Of a stretch of DNA of 39,948 nucleotides, positions 16,953 through 24,886 are shown one piece after another (the stretch's first letter is position 1; each line of letters begins with the position of its first letter). This DNA is from JBNRMR01 sp050942895. Its GTDB lineage: Bacteria; Bacillota; Clostridia; Christensenellales; UBA1750. The stretch is from assembly GCA_050942895.1 (NCBI GenBank), contig JBMNOE010000021.1:1-39948 (forward strand), given 5' to 3'. Both the position numbers and the translations under genes were made by a program. The notes beneath the pieces are model-generated. The model had not been told where the DNA came from and ran no database searches. It saw only the letters and a list, made by a program, of their open reading frames with translations.

Positions 16953-18377
16953 ATGCCAGCAGTTGAACAGCACAGGGATGGCCTGCACATTGCCTATATC
17001 GGCGGAGGTTCGAGAGACTGGGCGTGGACATTGATCGCGGACTTGGCGCTTGAGCCGGCGCTGTCGGGGACAGTCCACCTATACGACATCGACTTTGAAG
17101 CGGCAAAGACAAACGAGATGATCGGCAATAATCTGGTCTTCGATCCAAGGACGGTGAGCAAGTGGAAATACTGCGTCGAACCCAGCCTTGAAAAGGTGCT
17201 GACGGGCGCGGACTTTGTTATTATTTCCATTCTGCCGGGAACCTTTGACGAAATGGCGGCGGATCTGGAACTGCCGCAAAAGTATGGAATATACCAGTCT
17301 GTTGGCGACACCGTGGGCCCGGGCGGAATAATGCGGTCGATGCGCACAATTCCCATGATCGCTGAAATTGGCAGGGCGATCGCCGAATATGCCCCCGGGG
17401 CATGGGTAATCAACTACACAAACCCAATGACGGTCTGCACACGCACGCTTTATTCCGTTTTTCCGCAGATAAAAGCCTTTGGCTGTTGCCACGAGGTATT
17501 CCACACCCAGGAATTGATGGTAAGGCTTCTGGAAACGGAAAGAGGAATAACTGGGGTTCAGCGGGAGGAAATAAGGCTGAATGTTCTTGGAATCAACCAT
17601 TTCACATGGTTTGATGAAATCTCAAGGGGCAGCGAAAACCTGCTCCCGCTTTTTGCTGAGGCCGCTGAAAAATACTGCGAGAGCGGTTACGCTGTTTCAT
17701 CGGCTCATACTAAATCTGAAAATACGTTTAGAAACCAGAACAAGGTGGGCTTTGATCTGTTCAGGCGATTCGGCCTTGTTCCCGTCGCAGGAGACAGGCA
17801 TATTGCTGAGTTTTTGCCACCCTGGTATCTGAGGGACGAGGAAACCATCGCTAAATTCGGCTTTGCGCTCACGCCCATCTCATGGCGAAGGGAGAACCGC
17901 AAAAAACTTGTGACCCTTTCCCGTGAGTATGCCGAAGGAAGGCAGTTCTTTAAGCTTAAGAAGTCCGATGAAGAAGGGATCCGCCAGATAAAAGCAGTTT
18001 TAGGCATGGGTGATTTTGTCACAAACGTCAACCTGCCCAACGCGGGCCAGATGGCGGGCCTTCCTCTTGGCGCAGTGGTGGAAACCAACGCTCTTTTAAG
18101 CCTGAACTCGATCCGCCCGGTCTTTGCAGGCAAGTTGCCTGACAATGTGAACGGCGTAGTGTTGGGGCATGTGAATAACCAGGAGAACATTGTGAAGGCG
18201 GGCCTTGCGGGGGACACCGATCTTGCATTCAGCGTTTTCCTGAATGATAGCCAGATGGTACTGCCTATTGAAAGGGCTCAAAAGCTCTTTGGGGAAATGT
18301 TTGACGCAACGCGCCATTATCTGAAGGACTGGAGCGAGCCCAGAAAGATATTCTGCTCCATGTTCCCAATGGAATGA
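16953..18377 (+). CDS. Family 4 glycoside hydrolase (alpha-glucosidase/alpha-galactosidase type)
   Basis: A 474-residue GH4 enzyme. These hydrolases need NAD+ and a divalent metal (usually Mn2+) and cleave by an oxidation-elimination route. The N-terminal IAYIGGGSRDW is the dinucleotide-binding loop. INYTNPM and the metal-site motif Cys179-His180-Glu181-Val182 (GCCHEV) are visible. In my recollection of the family, a CHEV motif marks enzymes for unphosphorylated alpha-glucosides or uronides, whereas 6-phospho-glycosidases carry CN(V/I)P or CDMP. That agrees with import by an ABC system rather than a phosphotransferase. AAAGGAGAA precedes the ATG. It is cytoplasmic. The exact sugar is undetermined. 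Confidence 0.88.
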   Translation: MPAVEQHRDGLHIAYIGGGSRDWAWTLIADLALEPALSGTVHLYDIDFEAAKTNEMIGNNLVFDPRTVSKWKYCVEPSLEKVLTGADFVIISILPGTFDEMAADLELPQKYGIYQSVGDTVGPGGIMRSMRTIPMIAEIGRAIAEYAPGAWVINYTNPMTVCTRTLYSVFPQIKAFGCCHEVFHTQELMVRLLETERGITGVQREEIRLNVLGINHFTWFDEISRGSENLLPLFAEAAEKYCESGYAVSSAHTKSENTFRNQNKVGFDLFRRFGLVPVAGDRHIAEFLPPWYLRDEETIAKFGFALTPISWRRENRKKLVTLSREYAEGRQFFKLKKSDEEGIRQIKAVLGMGDFVTNVNLPNAGQMAGLPLGAVVETNALLSLNSIRPVFAGKLPDNVNGVVLGHVNNQENIVKAGLAGDTDLAFSVFLNDSQMVLPIERAQKLFGEMFDATRHYLKDWSEPRKIFCSMFPME

Positions 18378-18420
18378 GGACAGATTTAAACCGCAATGAA
18401 AACCAAAGGAGGAAAGAAGG

Positions 18421-19161
18421 ATGAAATTGATTATTAGTGCAAACGCAACCGAAATGGGCAAGGCGGCGGCCAAGAAGTCGGCTGAGATTCTGCGTGCCGC
18501 CATCGCAAAGCAGGGCTGGGCGAGACTGGTGCTTTCAACCGGCGCGTCCCAGTTTGAGGTGTTGGAGCATCTTGTTAAGGAAAATCTGGACTGGAGCAAG
18601 GTGGAGATGTTTCATCTTGACGAATATATTGGCATACCTGCGGAGCATCCTGCAAGCTTTCAGAAGTATCTGGAGGAAAGATTTACCAAGCTGGTAAACC
18701 CCGGCAAGGTTAACTATGTTCAGGGCATTGGAAATGTTGAGGCGCACATATGCAGCTTGACAGCCGAAATACGCCGTGATCCCATAGATCTGGCACTGGT
18801 TGGCGTGGGAGAAAACGGCCACATCGCATTTAATGATCCGCCTGCGGATTTCAGCACCCGCGAAGCGTTCAAGCTGATCGACCTTGTGGACGAACGCTGC
18901 CGCCGCCAGCAAATGGGCGAGGGCTGGTTTAAGACAGTTGACGAGGTTCCCCCACAGGCCATCACAATGACGGTTTACCAGATCATGCTTTCGCGCTGTG
19001 TCATTTCTGTTGTAGGTGGAACCAGGAAGGCGCAGGCGGTTAGGGATACTCTGGCCGCCGAGGAAAACACGCCCATGATTCCGGCAACCATCTTGCGCGA
19101 GCATCCTGATTGGCTGCTATATGTGGATGAGGACTCTGCGGCGCTTCACAAAATGGGCTAA
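18421..19161 (+). CDS. nagB: Glucosamine-6-phosphate deaminase-like protein
   Basis: A 246-residue member of the NagB/6-phosphogluconolactonase superfamily. NagB converts glucosamine-6-phosphate to fructose-6-phosphate and ammonia. Visible motifs are LDEYIGI (Asp67) and GVGENGHIAFNDPPADF (Asn132, His134, Asp139). Compared with E. coli NagB (GVGNDGHIAFNEP), the Asp at the ring-opening motif is Asn, which is common in Bacillota. The Glu of FNEP is Asp, as in a divergent subgroup found in sugar operons. The true substrate may therefore be another amino sugar phosphate. AAAGGAGGAAAG sits just before the ATG. It is the last gene of the operon, with a terminator about 200 bases on. Confidence 0.75.
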   Translation: MKLIISANATEMGKAAAKKSAEILRAAIAKQGWARLVLSTGASQFEVLEHLVKENLDWSKVEMFHLDEYIGIPAEHPASFQKYLEERFTKLVNPGKVNYVQGIGNVEAHICSLTAEIRRDPIDLALVGVGENGHIAFNDPPADFSTREAFKLIDLVDERCRRQQMGEGWFKTVDEVPPQAITMTVYQIMLSRCVISVVGGTRKAQAVRDTLAAEENTPMIPATILREHPDWLLYVDEDSAALHKMG

Positions 19162-19360
19162 AAACGGGCTGTTCATTGCAGTGATCGGCTCAGCGAGGAA
19201 TCCTTCCAGCGGCATGTGGGCAGAGGCGAACGATAGTATGATGCGCAAGAAGCATCAAGAAAAAGCTGTTTTTAGCAGAACTGACCTGCCTGCACGCAAA
19301 TATGCCATCCAGTCATCTGCAAAATTTTCGATGTTAATAAAACTAATAAAAAAGCCTTCT

Positions 19361-19395
19361 CAAAGGGTGCCTGACGCGCAGGGCGCCCTTTTTGA
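19361..19395 (+). terminator. Terminator ending the GH4/NagB operon
   Basis: AAGGGTGCC pairs with GGCGCCCTT (one G-U), followed by a T run. It lies between convergent genes. In the minus direction the stem is followed after a few bases by GGCTTTTTTA, so it may also serve the regulator gene. The 200 bases between nagB and this hairpin hold no supported gene. Confidence 0.8.
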
Positions 19396-19487
19396 TATTA
19401 AGAGGCTTGAATAGATAATAGATGAAGCTAAGAGAGGTTATTAATCAAGGGAATAATGGTTCTCAGCCATGAGCAGAGATGGCGATG

Positions 19488-21731
19488 TTAGCTTGAGGGA
19501 AAGGAGCGTCGGGAATCCCTGTAGGCGCCAGGAGTGATGCCCTCATAGCGCTTGAACGTGCGTATGAAGCTAACATCCGAAAGATATCCTGTCATCTGAG
19601 CAATGGTATTAATCGTCAGGGAAGGATCTTCTAAAAGCTTCTTCGCATGCTTTATTCTGACCTGATGGATATAGTAAGAAATATTAAAGCCGGTGTGCTC
19701 TTTGAATATGCTGGACAGGTAGTAAGGTGTAAGCCCGGCCTGCTCCGCCAAGGAAGAAACGCTCAGTTCGCTGTCGGCATAGCTTTCTTCAACCAAAGCA
19801 ATTATTTTCTCAGTAAGCACCCTGTGGCGGCCGTTTTTGCGGTCATAGGCATACTCCGCCAGCATCACAAAGCGCTCTACGAAATAATCCTTGATCTCCT
19901 GAGCGGAGTGCAGGTCGTCCATCAGATGGGCGAAGTCATCCATGGCGGTGCTGAGATCATAGTGAAGCTGCTGAGCACATTGGATCAGGGTGCCGCCAAG
20001 GTTAAGCAAAAGAAAACGAATGCTCACCACATCCAAGACTCGCTCAAACAGATTTTCGTCGATAATATCGCCCACCAGCTTTGACGCTTGTTCGGAGTTG
20101 CCGCTTCTGACGGCGTTAAGAATCTTCAGCTCTTCGTCAATGGGGAAATGCATGTCCCTAAGTCGGCTTTTTCGGTCTTTCCGGTAGACAATAACGCTTA
20201 CCGGTGCGGTGAAATCAGCAAGCTCGGCAGCAGACTGAGCCTGAGTGCAAGCAATAGCCAGAGAATCGATATCGCCGACCGGACCGCTGCAGGCAAGGCA
20301 GAGGGAAACGCCGATATCCTGAGAGAAGATCTGGCAGACCTGATTTAGCAGCGGCTCAATTTGAGCAGATGCATCTTTGCGATTCAAGGCGATAATCAGG
20401 AAAAATCCGCTCTCTCCGCTATATATTGCATGAACATCGCCCACGCCTTTAAAGCTTTTTGCCGCCGCATTGACGATCATCGCCTGCACGAGGCCCTGCT
20501 CCCCGCCCTGGTAGTCATACTTCCCGGGATCCCAAACGAGGACCTGAACCACATACATGGTGCGGTCGCGTAAATCGACACCGGCCTTTTTCAGCAGCTC
20601 ACTCGCTCCGGAAGCAGGAGGCGCATTTCCACGAAGAAGATCTGAAAGAATGTGATTGATATATATAGGCTCCATTTTTTGCAGCTCGGACTCCAGCGCC
20701 CAGTTATTTTTCAAAGCCTGCTCCACCGAGCTGGCAAGGTTTTTCAGTTCGTTTGAAACTCCTTTTGGAGGGGCTGAGTGTTCAAGCTGGCTGGCAATAA
20801 GCCGAATGGGGGAATAGTTGCGGTATGCCAGCAGAAAGGCCAGAAGAACGCTGATCGAAAAGGCGAGAACAGTGAAAATCAAATTGAAGCCGGAGGCACT
20901 GCTGGCGCTGCTTGAACCAACGGAGTTTAAATAGAGTTCATATTTTGCTCCAAGATGGCTGGCGTTTATCTCCAAAGGGGCCAAGGTCGCAGGGGCGCTA
21001 CCCAGGCGGAAGATTACTTCGCCTGTGTAATCGCGCATGAGCATGGCAAAATCATTGTCCTCGCCAAGAAAGTCAAGCCTGCTTTTGATGTCCCGGGGAT
21101 TTATGACGCAGCAAAGCACGGGGTTTAGCTGGTCGCTGGAAGTAAGATAGAGTTTACGCAGAAGAAATATGGATTCAGATGAAGAAGGTGCATTTTCTGC
21201 GGTCGCCTCCATGGCTTTAAGAGCTCGAAAGTTTTTACCGTCAATGAGGAGGCTGTCCATCCATGTTTCATAATCCATACCGGGAATATTCAGCAGCCTG
21301 TTATAGTGAATGGTGCTTTTTAGCCTATAGCCTGGGGTGATTACGGCATCACTGTTGGGAAAGAATACAAAGAAATCTGAAACAGCGGATTTGGTCTGGG
21401 CGATGGCTGAAAGCCTGTTGATTAATTCATAGCCGTCGTAATAGTCTTTGTCCGTCAGCGGGCCGGATTTGTAAAGATAGGCCTCTATTTGCGCGTCAGT
21501 GTAAAGCGTTCTGTAAATGCTGTCGATTTCGCCAAGTGCGGAGTCCATGACCAGCTGAAACTGCCGGGCCATCTGCTGGTTTACGCTGTCTGCGGTTTCG
21601 CTCATTGTTCGCTGAAGCTCTTTATTGTAAAGCAGAATTGTGACGCCCGGAATGACCAGCATCAGAAGATTACTAAGCAGATATATGATGAAAAGAGTGC
21701 TTATTTTAAGCTTTCTCGTGTTCTTCAGCAT
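19488..21731 (-). CDS. Membrane-anchored AraC-family regulator
   Basis: A 747-residue one-component regulator. Membrane segments lie at about 11-34 and 282-303 and flank an extracytoplasmic sensor domain of about 245 residues. A cytoplasmic linker region follows, and the last 100 residues are two AraC helix-turn-helix motifs (ELSVSSLAEQAGLTPYYLSS and LTINTIAQMTGYLSDVSFIR). Relatives in Bacillota (YesS/YtdP-like) switch on neighbouring LplA/LplB/YtcP sugar operons. The convergent operon ending at 19161 is the natural target. The start at 21731 follows AGGTGG; an upstream ATG adds 16 residues without a site. A TATACT box is present about 35-40 bases upstream of the start, with a poor -35. Confidence 0.88.
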   Translation of the reverse strand: MLKNTRKLKISTLFIIYLLSNLLMLVIPGVTILLYNKELQRTMSETADSVNQQMARQFQLVMDSALGEIDSIYRTLYTDAQIEAYLYKSGPLTDKDYYDGYELINRLSAIAQTKSAVSDFFVFFPNSDAVITPGYRLKSTIHYNRLLNIPGMDYETWMDSLLIDGKNFRALKAMEATAENAPSSSESIFLLRKLYLTSSDQLNPVLCCVINPRDIKSRLDFLGEDNDFAMLMRDYTGEVIFRLGSAPATLAPLEINASHLGAKYELYLNSVGSSSASSASGFNLIFTVLAFSISVLLAFLLAYRNYSPIRLIASQLEHSAPPKGVSNELKNLASSVEQALKNNWALESELQKMEPIYINHILSDLLRGNAPPASGASELLKKAGVDLRDRTMYVVQVLVWDPGKYDYQGGEQGLVQAMIVNAAAKSFKGVGDVHAIYSGESGFFLIIALNRKDASAQIEPLLNQVCQIFSQDIGVSLCLACSGPVGDIDSLAIACTQAQSAAELADFTAPVSVIVYRKDRKSRLRDMHFPIDEELKILNAVRSGNSEQASKLVGDIIDENLFERVLDVVSIRFLLLNLGGTLIQCAQQLHYDLSTAMDDFAHLMDDLHSAQEIKDYFVERFVMLAEYAYDRKNGRHRVLTEKIIALVEESYADSELSVSSLAEQAGLTPYYLSSIFKEHTGFNISYYIHQVRIKHAKKLLEDPSLTINTIAQMTGYLSDVSFIRTFKRYEGITPGAYRDSRRSFPSS

Positions 21732-21779
21732 TTTGCACCACCTAATAAGAAATGATATGGGATAAGCATAGTATAACAT

Positions 21780-22338
21780 AAATGACGCATCGTGGCATGA
21801 GAACCCCTTGTTTTAAAGCGACAAAAGAGAAAACATTTTCATGATATAGTGAAGCCGGCAATAATAAATCACGGATATTTCCGATGTCCTAACGATCCGT
21901 TTTATCATTTCCGGCAGCATGCCGCGAAAGACCGGTCAGGAAGTTTTCAGCATTGGTGAAGGGTGGAAGCAAATGTTTAGCGCCTTGCTGAATACTTAGG
22001 CTTTGCTTATCGCGATGGAGTAGCGGCGGCATGTTTGCTGTGGATGCAAGCTATTTCCCAACGCTGCGGTTTTAAAATGCAGCCCGCAGTTGGTCGAAGC
22101 TCTTGCTACTCATGATATTCTGCGCCTTTCAATTGCCCTTCCCTCAGGGGACGTGGGCAGATCGGAGGATAAAGCAGCAAAAAAGCAAGTTGATTCTGGA
22201 GCTTTGACCAGAGCCTTGATTGTTGCGCCGCCCTGGGAAAAGCAACTTTAAAAGGGATGATTTTGCACAGCGGCTGTGATAAAATGTTAATATATAAAAA
22301 CTGAGTCGGCCGAGCAGGTCAATGAAAAGGAGCTTTAT
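21780..22338. other. Intergenic region between divergent regulator and aldo/keto reductase
   Basis: About 560 bases. They hold the regulator promoter at the left end. For the reductase there is a loose TTGCAC (22263-22268) and AT-rich -10 region (TTAATA or TAATAT). A plus-strand reading frame from about 22035 to 22252 stays open but has no start with a ribosome-binding site, so it may be a gene remnant or chance. No RNA gene was recognised. Confidence 0.4.
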
Positions 22339-23289
22339 ATGCAGAAGATAAAAGTGTACGGCGGGGTGGAGATTACCCCTATTGCCCTGGGAGGAACCCT
22401 TCGCGGCGTTGCCGCAAACATTGAGCAGCAGTTTGTATTGATGGACAAATATCTGGCTATGGGCGGCAACTGCATCGACAGCGCCCGGGTTTATGGCGAG
22501 ACCGAGGGGCAGAGCGACGCTGCCCTGGGCCGCTGGCTGAAAAGCCGCGGCGGACGGGAGAAGCTTGTTATTTTGACAAAGGGCAGCCACCCGTCAAGGG
22601 AAGCGATGCATGTTTCGCGCCTATCCAAGCAGGAAATCGAGGGCGACATGGACGCTTCATTGAAGGCCATGGGCGTGGACTACAGCGACATCCACCTTCT
22701 TCACCGGGATGATCCCAAAATTCCAGTGGAGGAAATAATGCCCGTGCTGGACGGCCTGGTAAAGTCTGGCAGGACCCGCGCCATAGGCGCCTCCAACTGG
22801 ACGGGCGGGCGAATAGCGATGGCCAATCAGTTCGCCGCTGAAAACGGTCTTACACCCTTCTCCATAAGCCAGATGCATTTTTCCCTTGCCCTGACCACGC
22901 CCATGCAGATTAAGGACATGACTCAGGTGACGATGAATGACGTAGAGTTTGGTTTTTACCGCGAAACGGGGATGCCAGTGCTGGCTTTTGGCGCCATCTC
23001 CCGGGGTTATTTTCAGAGCATTATTTTGGGACGGGATATAAAGCCCGGCGCAAAGCTGGCCTATGGCTATATCGCCCAGAATGGCAGGAGGGCAAAGCGG
23101 CTGGCGGAGCTGTCCGATCAGCTCGGCGTTTCGCCCACAGCGCTGTTGGTTGCATATGTTCGAGACAGCGGCATCCACGCCAGCGCCCTGTGCGGCTTCT
23201 CAAGGGAATCCCAGATGGATGAAGCCTTCGAGGCGCTCACATTCACCCTGAGTCCGGCTCAGATAAGCTATCTGGAGGGCGGGCAGTAA
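22339..23289 (+). CDS. Aldo/keto reductase
   Basis: A 316-residue NAD(P)H-dependent oxidoreductase of the aldo/keto reductase superfamily, a cytoplasmic TIM barrel. The catalytic tetrad is complete: Asp47 (CIDSA), Tyr52 (VYGE), Lys81 (LTKGS) and His122 (LLHRDD). The strand sequence GRTRAIGASNW is also typical. The C-terminal half is compatible with cofactor binding. AAAAGGAGC precedes the ATG. Aldo/keto reductases in sugar-use regions often act on aldoses, keto sugars or inositols, but the substrate cannot be inferred here. It stands alone and converges on a URO-D-superfamily gene across a long shared hairpin. Confidence 0.9.
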   Translation: MQKIKVYGGVEITPIALGGTLRGVAANIEQQFVLMDKYLAMGGNCIDSARVYGETEGQSDAALGRWLKSRGGREKLVILTKGSHPSREAMHVSRLSKQEIEGDMDASLKAMGVDYSDIHLLHRDDPKIPVEEIMPVLDGLVKSGRTRAIGASNWTGGRIAMANQFAAENGLTPFSISQMHFSLALTTPMQIKDMTQVTMNDVEFGFYRETGMPVLAFGAISRGYFQSIILGRDIKPGAKLAYGYIAQNGRRAKRLAELSDQLGVSPTALLVAYVRDSGIHASALCGFSRESQMDEAFEALTFTLSPAQISYLEGGQ

Positions 23290-23311
23290 TAGCTAAATAA
23301 CCTGAAAAAAC

Positions 23312-23377
23312 GAAAAAAGATGACCTCCCCCTATCGCGCAGCGGGATAGCTGATTTCTGCGATGGGGTGAGGTCATC
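23312..23377 (-). terminator. Long hairpin terminator between convergent genes
   Basis: GATGACCTC (23319-23327) pairs perfectly with GAGGTCATC (23369-23377), and inner CCCC/GGGG and ATCGC/GCGAT arms extend the stem. On the minus strand a T6 run (23313-23318) follows directly, so it ends the URO-D-type gene. On the plus strand there is no T run. Confidence 0.8.
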
Positions 23378-23443
23378 ATGCTAATTTGCTCAAAAAGCAC
23401 GGTGCCTTTGCTCTGTTCAGTAAAAGGAATATGCGCCTCTAAA

Positions 23444-24562
23444 TCATTTTCTCCCGTATTCTTGTATGGTAGCCATTATAAGGCGCAGGCTTTCAAGGGA
23501 ACTGCCGTAGTTGATGGAGCCCGCCGTGGATATGTTGACGCCGCCGTAGCGCATGCCGTCCAGGCAATCCCGTTTTGTCTGGCGGTAAAGCTCCTCCCGG
23601 TCGTTGCGGCTGAAGGTGAAAGGCGCTATGCAGCCGTCGATGCGGGCCTTGGGCAGATGCTTGCGTATCTGCGGCACCAGCACATTCGGGCCGAAGTTAA
23701 CTCCGTTTAGATTCAAGCGGCCCAGGATCGGCAGCAGATGCCCCATATCGCTGTCGGAGTGCTGAAAACGCTTATGCTCCGGCAGCGGACTATAGCGCTC
23801 AAACACCGCCTTGAGGACAGGATAACCAAAAAACTCATACATTTCGGGCGATAACAGGCAGCAGTTATCATCGGCGAATGAAAAGCCCGGTGCGCTTTGT
23901 GGGGTTTCGCCTGCCTCCTCATCGGTGATGCGGGCCATTTCAAGTATCGCATGGGTGATCGCTTCCGAGAAACGCCGCGCCAGGTCCGGCTCGTCCATTA
24001 TAAGGAATATCAGATCCTCCACGCCGAATATGGAGCAGGCCAAAGTGACGGGGCCGCGTATATGCCGAAGCAGCGGCGGTTTTGTTCCATATGTCTCGCT
24101 GATTCGCTTTTTTTCAGACTCCCAGTTTTCAGGCAACATAAACTGGCGGTAATCCATCGTCTCAACCCGGTCAAGAATTTTCTCAAGGGATTTATAATCA
24201 TTCGCGCCTTTTTCAAGCCACTCGGTATAGTTGGTGAACACATACTCACCGCCAAAGGCCTCGCCGATGCGCTTCACATATGGGTGACGGGCATCCGCAG
24301 GCGGGCAATCCTCCTGCAAAAGCCGCCGGCCCACTACCATTTCCGCCTTGTCGTTATACATGCGCCGCCATTTGTGCATATCCTCGGGGGCGGGCTCGTC
24401 CCATGGGTGGGCGACCTCGATGCCCAGCTCATCAAAAATGCACTCAGTGTTCATGCGTATGCCAAGGGATACCTTTGTGCCGTCATTGAAGCAATTGTTT
24501 TGCTGGGCAATATCGTCGTCCTTCCAAAACTGTTCAAGATCCAATCCGTCATCAAATTTCAT
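23444..24562 (-). CDS. Uroporphyrinogen decarboxylase-superfamily protein
   Basis: A 372-residue member of the URO-D superfamily, which covers haem-pathway HemE and corrinoid or coenzyme-M methyltransferases such as MtaA. Family-like segments include RHIRGPVTLACSIFGVEDL and the late HSDSDMGHLLPIL and LNGVNFGP. It lacks the N-terminal substrate-binding arginines expected of HemE and the HxC zinc motif of MtaA is not clear (HSDSD is found). True uroporphyrinogen decarboxylase activity is therefore unlikely. Many Clostridia carry such paralogues in carbohydrate or methyl-transfer regions with unknown roles. AAGGGAGA lies nine bases before the ATG. No corrinoid protein is adjacent. Confidence 0.75.
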   Translation of the reverse strand: MKFDDGLDLEQFWKDDDIAQQNNCFNDGTKVSLGIRMNTECIFDELGIEVAHPWDEPAPEDMHKWRRMYNDKAEMVVGRRLLQEDCPPADARHPYVKRIGEAFGGEYVFTNYTEWLEKGANDYKSLEKILDRVETMDYRQFMLPENWESEKKRISETYGTKPPLLRHIRGPVTLACSIFGVEDLIFLIMDEPDLARRFSEAITHAILEMARITDEEAGETPQSAPGFSFADDNCCLLSPEMYEFFGYPVLKAVFERYSPLPEHKRFQHSDSDMGHLLPILGRLNLNGVNFGPNVLVPQIRKHLPKARIDGCIAPFTFSRNDREELYRQTKRDCLDGMRYGGVNISTAGSINYGSSLESLRLIMATIQEYGRK

Positions 24563-24823
24563 TTTTTAAATCTCCCTTTATAATGCTTGCGTTAAGATGT
24601 CGCCTTTTTATTTGTGCTTATCAAAGCGCCGCCGGCTTCAGTGCTTCCTTCTCGATTGCATCTGTTTGTGTTGAAAATCGTTCTATTGAAATATTACCAC
24701 AAAAAGGCTCCCAGTGGCTAGTCCTGAAGTTTTAAAACGCATATTATGTTGGGGATTATACATCTCCAGAAGGCATTCGCAAGACAGGGCCATCAAGAAA
24801 GCTTTGCGAAGATGAAAGATCGG
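24563..24823. other. Upstream region of the URO-D-type gene
   Basis: About 260 non-coding bases between two minus-strand units. It must hold the URO-D-gene promoter, but no good -35/-10 pair stands out. No gene or RNA was recognised. Confidence 0.4.
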
Positions 24824-24856
24824 CAAAAAACAGGGGGCATAAATGCGCTCCCCCTG
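24824..24856 (-). terminator. Terminator of the ECF/ABC operon
   Basis: On the minus strand CAGGGGG pairs with CCCCCTG, an inner GCAT/ATGC pair closes the loop, and TTTTTTG follows. It lies 31 bases after the last gene of the operon. Confidence 0.85.
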
Positions 24857-24886
24857 CTGCCATGCATAAACTATGCTTAATATAAA

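Noticed and set aside
19121..19414. A 97-codon frame overlapping the end of nagB and running into the terminator
   Set aside because: It has no ribosome-binding site and ends inside or past the terminator stem.
23897..24583. A 228-codon plus-strand frame opposite the URO-D-type gene
   Set aside because: Antisense shadow; composition is atypical for a protein and no start signal exists.
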